From contig CM072809.1 in the NCBI GenBank assembly GCA_037013495.1, positions 2,976,001 to 3,040,000 on the forward strand: 64,000 nt of DNA, given 5' to 3'. Under the pieces are notes generated by a model. It searched no databases. It worked only from the letters and a program-made list of their open reading frames with translations, and was not told the DNA's origin. This DNA comes from Hippophae tibetana (taxonomy: Eukaryota; Streptophyta; Magnoliopsida; Rosales; Elaeagnaceae). Positions 46,849 to 58,281 of this stretch are shown here, piece by piece (the first letter of the stretch is position 1; the number at the start of each line of letters is the position of its first letter). Both the position numbers and the translations under genes were made by a program.

Positions 46849-49650
46849 TCAATGCACATAATTTGAATCAGGAGACATAGATATCATCTGAAGGAGACTA
46901 GAATTTGAAAATGTTTCTTCCAAAGCGAGCCTTCTTTTACTGCCTCCATCAATGTTGCCTTTTGTAACGTGGATTAATTCCTTGGCAACATCAATCATAC
47001 CAAGTTTTCCTCCACCACCAAATAACAAACATCTTGTTGCAAGGTCTGCTACTATTTCTAACTGCTCGTGCCGATACAATGGTTGTTCATGACTGTAAAG
47101 AAGTGGATCAACAATCTCTTCTAGCTTCCCACTTCTTATTTTCTCCAAAACTACAGTTTCTAAGTCCCTCTTTGATCCTGCAATAATCTCAAGGAGCAAT
47201 AGTCCCAAGTCATACACATCATTTTTTTGAAAACGTGAGCCTTCACGGTTGTATTGTGAATCTCCAGGACTTAAGCTTATTAGCCCGAATCCTGAAATTT
47301 TGCTTGACAAGTCTTCATCTATAAGAACACAACCGGATTTAAGATCACGGTGGAATATTGGAGGAGAAATCTCATAATGTAGGAAGGCAAGAACACTTGC
47401 TATTTCAGAAACAATTTTCAATCTCTCGTACCAGTCCATACCAAATCTGTTATCTTTATTTTGATGTAAATGTAAATGTTCCTCTAGGGTACCATTTGCA
47501 GGGTCCTCATAGACTACTAGTGGCATGTAAGCCAAGTCAATGCAACAACCTATAAGACGAGCCATGTTCTGGTGTAAAATAGCAGATAAAACTTCAATTT
47601 GGGATAGGACTTCAATCAAGTCTCTTTCAGTTTCACATTGTATTTTGTGCACAACAATGCGTGATCCATCACCTAGAACGCCGGTATACATTGTGCCATG
47701 ATTGCAATCTACAAGTTTTTGACCAGAATCAAACCCTTTTGTGGCTTCCTCTAGCTCTTGATATGTGAATAACCGAGTTCTACAAGCTTTACGCAAAGAA
47801 ATGGCACTATGAAAATGAGTTTGGTCAGAATCAAACCTGCCAAGTTTAGCCGGCCGTTGTAGTAGACAATAGAGTGCAATTAAGGAGGCAATGATGAAAA
47901 TTGAAGCAAGAATTCCTGCAGGTTAAACTTGTAATGTATTTATTCCCTTAAAGACAACTTCATCAAAAGTAATAGTAAATAGATAGAGCAAACTCAGCAT
48001 CTAAAAACCAAGACTGAATTCTTTCTTGATGAAAAATTAATGAAACCCCTTTTGTTTTAAAAATCAAGGCAGTTATACTTATACATCTCTCTTTGAATAT
48101 CACTTACCAGCTACAATTACAAGCTTCTTGTCATTATGTCTTCTTCTGTAGCAGTCATTGCCATAAACTTCCCTTCTGTCCGTAATGCAGGCTGCCAAAG
48201 ACATTAAAAAAGAGGGAGGGGGGATACGTAAAAAATTAGAAGGTAGAAATATAAACCTCGTTTTGATGTGTTTCTGTTAGAAGTGGTTTCAAGAGAAATG
48301 ATTTAAAATGAAGTAGTTTGGTTAAAAGTGGTTTTAAAAGAAGCAAAGAGTTTAGGGTGATAATATTAGAAGTGATTTTAAGTCTCACTTTGATAATTAT
48401 TTTGGAATGTGTGCATGCATTCAAAACTATTTATCTTAAGACTAAGTATTACTTTCTCTTAAAAGCACAATAGTGCTTCTTAAACTTTTAAAAATACTTT
48501 CATAGAGATTGTTAAACACCCTTGAAAGTACTTTGATTCAATTGAAAGCACTTTGAACCAAAAGGAAAAGTAGCTCCAAACGTACCCATAATATTCATGA
48601 TATAGAAACATGCAGCTTTACGTTAGATTATCAAAATGAATGGTTAACATGAAAATGCTATGTTGTTCTCAATTGAAAGAGGTCAGAATTTTGGTTCAGG
48701 TCATTCATCAGCTACATAGGGTACAAAGATTGGGTTAATAGCTCACATAAAGAAACATGTCATGATTATTCTAATGCAAAAGCTTAGACATATATTTATA
48801 CCAAATCTACCAAACGAACAAGTAGAAAAGCTTTAATAGTGATAAAGATGATATATCAATTAAATAGTAACTTACATTTTATGCATCCTTTTCCATTTAC
48901 GAACCCGTCACCAACAAACCCATTCTGACATGAACACCTTATTCCACCTTGAATTGCTGTAGTATTAAAAACATATGAATTTGTGGCACAAGCATCCTTA
49001 GATGAATTCCAAGGAATTGCCCATTCCAACTTAACTCCACGTTTTCCTGAGTTCATAGCAGGCAAAGCAACCCAACTAGAGAAACCCCTACAACCAAACT
49101 TGGAAAACACTGAAAACTTATCCCAAAAATGCCAAACACTGTGATCAGAAAGTGGATAACAACATGCAGGGGAATCATTCCTGTTACCATCACAACCAGG
49201 CAAGTCAATTGTTTCACATTCTGCTTTACACAAAGAAGAATCCTCACAATCATACAACCCAATAACATTTTCTCCTGAGATTCCAAAATTGGTATTTCCA
49301 GTAAAATCAAAGGAATTCAAATCATTGTACTGACGACATGAAGATGAACCAGGAAAGTCTACAAGTAAACCATCTGTGAAGAATTCAAACACTCGGTAGC
49401 TTTCAGAACCAACTTTTAGAAAAAGGGTAGTTGAATTTTTACATGACAAGTGAAAAGCCTTAAAAACTGACCCACAAGATGAATTCAAGTAAAAGGGAAA
49501 TGGGATTTTGAGTTTCCCACATGTTTCATTACACTGATTTGAAAGTAAAAGAGGTTTTTGCACAAGTTTATGTTCATGAAGACAATAAGAAATAGGCAAA
49601 TGACTGGTTACTCTAAGAAGAATAAAGTAAGTAAGAAGAAGATTCAACAT
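46849..49650 (-). CDS. wall-associated-kinase-like receptor pseudokinase
   Basis: Three exons, 49650-48876, 48191-48108 and 47915-46849, join to 641 residues. The start at 49650 gives a clean signal peptide (LNLLLTYFILLRV); an in-frame ATG at 49761 would add 37 residues. The extracellular part is cysteine-rich with a GUB_WAK-type block (CNETCGKLKIPFPF) and an EGF-like end (CSCQNGFVGDGF). A transmembrane segment lies at about 283-306, then a kinase-like domain (about 337-600). The catalytic loop reads HRDLKSGC, so the metal-binding Asn is Cys482. The DFG motif reads SGFG, so the Asp is Gly495. The glycine loop is degenerate and no APE motif is seen. Lys377 remains. Catalysis is therefore unlikely. 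Arabidopsis At2g46850 at the matching position is, from memory, also annotated as probably inactive. Confidence 0.9.
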
Positions 49651-49761
49651 TGGCTTTGAAAAAGGTTTGAATGCAGAGAATATTATTTGGAAAGAAAGAT
49701 ACTGAAAGAAGAAGAGATAGGTAAAATGCAGCAAAATAGGCAATAGCCCTTTTGTTATCAA

Positions 49762-52731
49762 TCCTTATATGCTCTTTTCTTTATTCACAATTGAATAATG
49801 TTTATAAACTAAAAAAAAAAAAGTAGAATATTATAACTCACACACGTATGCTACAGAAAATTTAGCCAAATTTATCACTAGCAAATAGCAATGTCAAAGT
49901 AGTAGACCCAAAATCTGATAGTCATGAAGTGATGATTTGGCAAGATGAAGAAAGTAATTGGGTAATATTGAAGGAAGACATGGAAGTTGGAGAAAAGAGG
50001 CAAGGGAAGAATGGTCTGTGGAATGGGCTACAGTTGCTACTTCGTACAAATAAAATATTATAGGATGGTGTGCAATTGGTGAGCGTGGCCGATTTCCGAG
50101 CTTTCCTATTCATTTCATTCGATCATATTTTTACAATATTTTTTTTGCAATTATTAATAAAAATATATAAAATATTTATTTTATTTATGATTAATTATTA
50201 TTAAATATGTTTATATGTTAATAAAATATGTTTATTATAATAATAATAATTTATATTGCCAAAATAAAAGGGCTTGCCAAGATGCATGGGCTTCGAGATT
50301 TGGTTTTTCAAAGCAATTACTTAAAATTAAGTAACGTAGTTTGAGAATTACGGAATATCACATCTATCGTCCAGTAATATACGGTCGCCGAGCAAACCAT
50401 ATTATTATTTTTTAAAAATATAAGAAATAATATTCTTAAAATTTATAATAATAAAATAATATTTTATTAATATTATATATATTTTAATTAAACTTAATTC
50501 AACGTTAAAAAAATTTAAATAATTATAATTTAATTTAAATAATATTTAATTAATCAGTATTTAAAGTAAAATTATGTGTTAAATTTTTTTAATAATAAAA
50601 ATATATTATTTTTATAATTATAAATTATAAAAAAAAATTATTATTATTTTACATTTTTTTAAACTTGAAACTAAAAATGTAAATCTTATTTTAAAATTAT
50701 TAGATAAATCACGAGCCAACTTTATCTAATTAATAATTTTGTTAATTTCTAGTATAAGATTGACAAATAATAAATAAAATAAATATAAGAAGTAAGTTTT
50801 AAATTTTTTTTAATAAATAAAATAGCTTCAAAATCTAAGTTTTTTTGTATAATTTTATTGGGTAATGGTTCAAGTAATAGGCGTTACAAGTCGAATTTAA
50901 CTTAAAACAATTTATAACTAGAATTTAAACTCAAATCGTAAATTGAGGGGAATGTTATTTGCCAAATATAATTTAATTTTTATATAAATTATAAAATATC
51001 ACTTAAAAGATTACACTTTCAATTAAATGAGAGAGAGCTTTTCTCATTTCGACCAAAAAAGTAATAACCAAATGAGAGCGCATTGTGACTCATCTCTCAA
51101 GGTGACTCAGCCAGTGGTTATATATATATTCTGTCTTGAAGAGAGTTCTTGTTATTATTCTATTTGATACCACAGATCATATTATATGTTGGGTTTCTTT
51201 CGCTATCTGAATCAAATTGGCATTGAGGGAGGAGAAGCAATATTATTTTGGGTAAAACTCATTGGGAATGTTGTAAACTTTTTTCTTGTGTTGGAATGCT
51301 TAACTAGGCTAGGCGTTACGTGTCTCAATCTTAATTAGATGCATAAAACCTCAAAAAATGACAGATTGATCTAGGGTTAATGGTTTTGGTGCTTGAACTT
51401 TTATTTGTACTTAAACGGATGAAATTGAAATTGGGGTTCTTATTAAATGGATTATGGATATGGAATTTTACCGTTAAAGTTACGACACAAATATGTTAGT
51501 AGTTTTAGTAAATTTGATCGACCTTGATTTTAGGAGGAAAAATGAAAAAATTGGATGAGGAGTGAAAATCACTCTATTTGTATCAAATGGATTACTTTGT
51601 TTTGACATAGATAACTAAATTATTCTCTATCTTTTAAATAATAAAATATTATTTTATTAATAAATTATGACATAATAATAAAATAAATTTAATGAAAATA
51701 TTTTATTTTAACAATTTAAAACTGAATTTAAATAATAAAATATTCTTGTTGTTAACTATTTTTTTAAATTTTATATTGTATGAATTTTTTTTGTATTTTT
51801 TTTAGATATTTTATATATCATATTTTATGTAAGTAGTGTGTTTGAATTAAAATTTTAAATTTTACAATATCTAAAATAAGAACTACTCATATTATAAAAT
51901 TATAAGATTAGTAGTGTTTGAAGTTAGAAATATATTGAACTCTTTTCATTCTGTCATCGTCGAAGACCATATGGATGGTTCAACTGTTACCCCAACTCCG
52001 AGCAACATAATGGAAGTTTTCTGTTCAATTTCTAATACTAGTTTTTAAAGAAAGACAATGTACAACATAAATCTCATTTATGTGGTTTCAATTTAGACAT
52101 GCATGATACCTATAGAATGTGATATAAAAAAATACCAAAAAATATATAATTTTTTTATAAAATGTAAAATTTACAAAAACAATGACCAAAATAAATGCAT
52201 TTGATTATTATGTCAAAAAAAATTATTGATATAATAGTATTTTATAATTCATAAAGTGATCAAAATATCATATTTTTATTGAGAGAAACTTAATTATCTC
52301 TTCTAAGTAAAGTGATAAAAATATATTATTGAGATAAAGAAAATGAATTTTAAATACTAAATTAAAACAATTGTATGATGCAAGTCTTGAAATAAATCAT
52401 TTATAATACCAATATAAAATAATAACTGAAAAAGGTTATCTATCACACCCACGAGGATTCCTTGATTTTTAATTGTTTTTTAAACACGTGCACTTTGTTG
52501 CCATAAATAAATCATAAAATATATGCTGCAAGTCTTGAAAAATATTCTAAGTACATTGTTTGTGTAACTTATATGATTTTAGTTCTTTTAATTACGTTGT
52601 CTAAGTCACCAAATATCTAAGCTTTTAACTACTAACCCCTCTGCCTTACACTCAAAATAATTATTTATAGTTTGAATTAAAAGAAAAATATGTAATGCAC
52701 ATTATTATTAAAAAAAACCTAGTTTATTGTT
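49762..52731. other. AT-rich intergenic region upstream of the receptor-like gene
   Basis: The first few hundred bases are the promoter and leader of the minus-strand receptor-like gene. The rest is AT-rich without a supported gene, ending at the C6 LTR. The segment 51000-51600 is less AT-rich but shows no family motif. Confidence 0.65.
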
Positions 52732-53071
52732 TGTTAATTTATATTTAATATTATAATTCACTTATAATTCATTTGTATTATTTCACTTGTATTATACTTA
52801 TACTATTTCACTTTTACTATACTTATATTATTTCACTTTTATTATACTTATATTATTTCATTTGTATTATACTTATATTATTTCACTTGTAGTACATTTC
52901 TATTATTTCACTTGTAATACACTTCTACTATTTTACTTGTACTACACTTCTATTATTTCATTTGTACTACACTTGTTAGAACCCTATAAATAAGGTTCTC
53001 TATGTACATTCTAAAACACATCAATACAATATTAAATCATTCTTTCTTCTTATCTCTATATACTCTTCACA
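52732..53071 (+). repeat. 5' LTR of C6 with expanded minisatellite
   Basis: 340 bp, about 100 bp longer than the 3' LTR. The difference is a run of roughly 25-bp units of the form tattatttcacttgtattatactta between 52770 and 52975, with about eight copies here against about four in the 3' LTR. A TATA-like cctataaata follows the array. Confidence 0.88.
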
Positions 53072-53310
53072 TGGTATCACAGCCTCTTATATACCTCTAA
53101 AATTTCTATAAATTTTTTGACTCTTTTCATCATAGCCAACCTGGCTCACCCTAACTCAGTTCACTCTCAACCCGGCTCACTCCAAACCCGACTCACCTCA
53201 ACTCGGCTCACCTCAACCTGATTCCAGGCTTGTTTTCAACTCCTCTTTTCATTTTTAAGAATATCTCCTTTTATACTGTTTCTATATATTTCCTCCACTA
53301 TTTCGTTAAA

Positions 53311-56300
53311 ATGGACCGAAATGATGTCCCAAAACCAATCTCTACCACCCTTGATGATACTAACTACCTAGCTTGGGCACAAGCAATGAAAAGTTTATTG
53401 AAAGGACGCAAGTTATAGCATTTCATAACTGATGATATCTCTATACCCATCCAAGAAACCACTGAAAATAACTCCTTATTTGCTGACCGCCTTGAAGACT
53501 GGGAGAATAAACATCATCAAATTATTACTTGGTTTCATAACACCACCTTACTCTCCATACATGGTGAATTTGGGCGTTTTGACACTACCAAAGAAGTTTG
53601 GGAATTTCTTGAGGCTCGCTTCACTACAACAGATTTGGCCAACCAATATCAACTTCTAACAACTCTTCATACCAAACGCCAAAGGGCTGATCAAACCATT
53701 GACCAATTTCTCTCTGAAATGCATACTATTTGGGATCAACTCGCTCTCTTTGAACCAACTTGGATGAATAAGATTGATGCTGAGATGTTTGCAACTTACC
53801 GTAATAACCAACATCTTGTTATTTTTCTCATGGCTCTTCATGATCGATTTGAACCTGTTTGGGCATCCTTACTCCATCAGAGTCATTTTCCATCCTTAGA
53901 TACTACTATGACCGAGCTTCGCCTTGAAGAAACTCGGATGGGGGTTTTCAAAGTTCATCATACAGATTCTACTCTTACCACCCCCTCTTATTGCCCTAAA
54001 GAAGGTTCTAAAGAGGGCTTCAAACATCAAGGATGTACCTACAGTCACAACCCCAATCATGAGCTTCTTACATATCCCATTTGGGTATGTATATATTGTC
54101 ACAAGAAGGGTCCAGGACACTTTAACAGAGATTGCTTTCAAAATCCCTCTCAACATGCTTCAGGTAACAATAGTAACTCATCTATCACTACTGCTGTTTC
54201 TGAGGATAATCATGACAAATTTACCTTCTCTACTCAAGAACTTGAAGGTCTTCTTAAACATGCCCTCTCACAATCTAGTAATCCTCCTCCTACTGCCTTA
54301 TCTCTCATATCAGGTAAATCTTTATGGTATTTTGATTCTCCTTGTTGTAACCATGTGACTCATGATACTCACATCTTCTTTCCCACACAATCTTTCATCT
54401 CCAAACCTTTAATTCAAACTGTCAATTGTTCATATATGCATGTTAATGTTGTAGGACAAGTTTCCACATCTTCTATATCACTTTCTGACACCTTTCATAT
54501 TCCCAACCTTACTCTAAATATTATCTTTGTTGGTCAATTATGTGAACTTGGTCTTACTATTACTTTTTCCTCTTCTGGTTGTCATGTGGAGGACCTACAG
54601 ACAGGATAGATCCTTAGGATAAGCCATAATGTTGGACGATTATTTGAACTTATCACCCTTCATCTACCCAATTCTCCTCATACTTCTGTTGTTGCTTCTA
54701 CTACTCCTATAAACCTATGGCATGCTCGTCTAGGTCATACGTCTATAGGACGTCTTCATCCCTTAGCATCTTTTGGTAAATTAGGATTTGTTTCTATTTT
54801 CGATAATGTAAATAATTTGTCTTGTCAATTGGGAAAACAACGTGTTTTATGTTTTAATAAAAGTGATTCTACTTCTGTCTCCCCTTTTGACTTAATTCAT
54901 TCTGATGTTTTGGGTCCATCTTCCCATCCTATTATGGGGGATGTGTTTACTTTGTCATTTTTATTGATGATTACTCAAGATTCATATGAATTTTTCTTAT
55001 GAAACATATATCTGAATTACCCTAAATTTATTATGATTTTGTCCAAATGGTTAAAACCCAATTTTCTCAAAATATCAAAGTACTTAGAGCTGATAATGCT
55101 ATATAATATAAAGAAACAATTTTTTTAAATTTTCTTCCACAAAATGGGACTCTTTCTTAATATTCTTGTCCTCGCACATCTCAACAAAATGGAAGAGCTG
55201 AGCAAAAACACAGACATATTCTTAATACTATTTGCACTCTCCTCATTTCTAGTTCTTGTCCTGAATGCTTTTGGGGTGAAGCAGCTCTTACGGCTATTTA
55301 TAACATCAATCGTGTTCCCATGCCTATTATTCACAATCAATCCCCTTATAAGTGTCTCTATAGTACTTCTCCATCTTATAAACTGCTCAAAATGTTTAGT
55401 TGTGCCTGTTTTGTTCTTCTTCACCCTCATAAATGCAATAAATTAGAACCTCGTGCTCATCTTTGTTGTTTCTTAGGGTATGGAATAGAACACAAAGGCT
55501 ATCGTTGTTGGGACCCTATCTCTAAACAATTATGCATCTCTCGTCATGTCATCTTTTGAAAACATAAAATGTTTTCCTCTATTTCCTCATTTCATGTCCC
55601 ATTTCCTACCACACTCTCATTTTTTAATGACCCAACTATTAATTTATTTCCTCCTATCATTGCTCCATTACCCTCACCATCGTCTACTACAGCTTCTCCT
55701 GATGTGTCTGCTCCTTCTGCTGATCCTACCATAACAACATCTTCTGAAGACCAACTACCTGATTGTCCAAAGTCATCACTTCGTCGTTCTACTCGTGTAA
55801 GTAGTTTTCATTTTCACCTTCATGATTACCAATGTTTCTATACTATTTTGTCTCATCATAAACCCCAAAACTATAGAGAAGCTAGTTTTAACCCTCATTG
55901 GCAACAAGTTATGACAGATGAATTACAGGCATTAACAAAAGCACATACATGGGATCTTGTTGATTTTCCATCTAATAAATCTCTGATTGGTTGTAAGTGG
56001 ATTTTCAAAATCAAAACTCATTCAGATGGGTCTGTGGAACGATATAAAGCTCATCTGGTTGCAAAGGGTTTTACACAAGAATATGGAATCGACTATGAAG
56101 AAATTTTTGCACATGTAGCTCGTCTCACCTCTATTCGAAGTATCATTGTTGTTACTACTGCCTGAAATTGGAACATGTTTCAAATGGATGTCAAAAATGC
56201 TTTTCTCAATGGAGACATAACTAAGGAAGTTTATATGAAACCTCCTCCTGGATACACTCATTCACCTCATCAAGTATACAGATTTCGTCGTACTCTCTAT

Positions 56301-57388
56301 GGCCTCAAACAAGCTCCTCGGGCTTGCTTTGCCAAATTCAGCTCTACACTTACTAACTTTGGCTTCACTTCCAGTTCTTATGACGTCGATCTCTTTATTC
56401 GGAAGACTCCTACTGGTGTAACACTTATATTCCTTTATGTAGATGATATGATCATAATAGGGAATGACTCTAATGGAATTATTGATCTCAAGCAGTTTTT
56501 GAGCCATCAATTTGAAATGAAAGACCTTGGTCGTCTCCACTACTTCTTGGGCCTAGAAATCTCATCTAATCCTCAAGGATATTATCTCTCTCAAGCAAAG
56601 TACTATTTCGATATTCTTAATCAGGTTGGCCTTATTGATTGCAAAACTGCATCAACACCTCTAGAAACCATGTCAAACTTACTCCATTAGATGATACTAT
56701 TCTCTCAAATGCCGCATTATACAGACAACTAGTAGGCAATCTTGTTTATCTCACATTCACTCGTCCTGACATTGCCTATGATGTTTATCTGGTTAGTAAA
56801 TTCATGTTTGTTCCATGGTCTACCCATTATACTACGGTTCTTCGCATTCTCTGCTACATCAAAGGCACCATGTTTCACAGTCTCCACTTTTCTAACAAGT
56901 CTAATCTTCTTATTTCCACCTACTCTGATGTTGATTGGGCATGTGACCCAACTGATCGTCGCTCTACCACTGAATATCGTTTCTTTCTTGAAAACTCTCT
57001 CATATCTTGACGAAATAAGAAACATTCCATCACCTCTTGATCCAGCACTGAAGCTAAATATCGTGCTCTTGTTGACACCACTCAAGAACTTCTTTGGCTT
57101 TGTTGGTTACTTACTGATATGGGTGTTCTCCAATCAACTGCAACTATCTTATATTGTGACAATCAGAATGCTATTCAGATTGCTCATAATAATGTATTTC
57201 ATGAACGAACAAAACATATCGAGATTGATTGTCATTTTGTTCGTCAACATGTTCTTCAAGACACTATTTGTCTCAAATCAATATCCTTCATAGATCAAAC
57301 AGCTGACATCTTTACCAAATCTCATCTACCAGGCAGATTTCAAGAATTATTTTTAAAACTCAAATTGATTGTTTCTCTTCCTTTTTGA
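53311..57388 (+). pseudogene. copia gag-pol of C6, disrupted
   Basis: Gag starts MDRNDVPKPISTTLDD at 53311, has a stop at 53416, and continues from about 53470 in a shifted frame into 53635-54609. The zinc knuckle near 54092 has an enlarged C-H spacing (CIYCHKKGPGHFNRDC). The protease motif is altered to DSPCCNH. Integrase keeps HSDVLGPSS near 54898 but is broken several times to about 55560. Reverse transcriptase lies at 55850-56690 with FLNGDITKEVY and YVDDMIIIGN, with a stop at 56163. RNase H at about 56930-57388 has stops at 57008 and near 57041 and keeps the closing ADIFTKS. The copy is non-functional. Confidence 0.92.
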
Positions 57389-57400
57389 GTTTAAGTGGGA

Positions 57401-57636
57401 TGTTAAGTTATATTTGACATTGTAATTCACTTATACTTCATTTTGTACTACACTTGTATTACAATTCTACTATTTCACTTGTACTATACTTGTATTATAA
57501 TTCTACTATTTTATTTGTACTGCACTTACTATTTCACTTGCTACAACCTTATAAATAGAGTTCTCTATGTACATTCTAAAACATAACAATACAATATTAA
57601 ATCATTCTTTATTCTTATCTCTCTATACTCTTCACA
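57401..57636 (+). repeat. 3' LTR of C6
   Basis: 236 bp with fewer minisatellite units than the 5' LTR. It follows a weak polypurine tract (aagtggga) and ends CTTCACA. Confidence 0.88.
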
Positions 57637-57822
57637 CTTTTAATGAAATTTATGTGTCTATTCACTCACTAGTTCATCCATGTCCTAAAGTCAATGATGT
57701 TCCTCATTTGCGTAGAAGGGACGTATCCTCCATTTGCAATGCATTTTCAGAGTAATCAGCGGTTAACCGTTTCCACACTTTTAGGAAATTTTCATTTTTT
57801 ATTTCCAAGTTTACAATATAGC

Positions 57823-57864
<42 letters not shown>

Positions 57865-58281
57865 CATACTCAGATGTAAATAGGAATAGACGGACTGTGG
57901 AACCATGCAACGAGATAATAATCATAGCAAGTGAACTACAATTGAAAGACAAACAAGTCACATTTGGTGTCAATTCGCTACTCAAGTCTACGATGTGACC
58001 TGTAAAAGCCATTCCTGTGAGGATAATGGCCACATTATTAAGGTCCATCAAATACTGTTCAAGTCTTTTATCCAAATCAGTAGGAGAGTCTTTTTAAATG
58101 CAGCTGCATGGGTCTAATATGGTAAATGAGAAATATAATATGGTACACACACTTACACGACAAGTTCAGTGGACTGCAGGAATAAAATGAAACACTAAAA
58201 CGACCAACCGTAGAGAGGATATTGGAAACTACATGCAATCATGAATTCTTTCTATGATTGCATGCAATGCAACATCAAATT
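57637..58281 (-). other. 3' flank or 3' UTR of LHY with a GA/CT microsatellite
   Basis: This follows the LHY stop codon in gene sense. The minus strand is open over 58075-57704 but matches no protein family I know. It contains a ttttacag-gtcacatc junction-like site near 58002, so spliced 3' UTR is one option. A perfect dinucleotide run lies within it. Confidence 0.4.
57828..57863. repeat. (AG)18 microsatellite
   Basis: An uninterrupted run of about 18 AG units. In LHY sense it is a CT run downstream of the stop codon. Confidence 0.93.

Larger units (their letters stand above)
52732..57636 (+). mobile_element. decayed Ty1/copia element C6
   Basis: LTRs at 52732-53071 and 57401-57636 share starts (TGTTAA(T/G)TTATATTT), a common block (gttctctatgtacattctaaaac) and the end CTCTTCACA. 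A primer site TGGTATCACAGC begins at 53072. The flanks (ttgtt and ctttt) do not form a convincing target duplication. The internal frame has many stops. Its pol is closest to C4 among the copies here. Confidence 0.93.

Noticed and set aside
52787..52993. Tyr/Ile/Leu-rich open frame of 68 codons
   Set aside because: It is the translation of the 25-bp minisatellite in the C6 LTR, not a gene.
52727..57641. Target-site duplication for C6
   Set aside because: Flanking pentamers ttgtt and ctttt differ at two of five positions and are low-complexity; not accepted as a duplication.
57694..57879. Plus-strand frame ending in an Arg-Glu run
   Set aside because: The Arg-Glu tail is the translated GA microsatellite.
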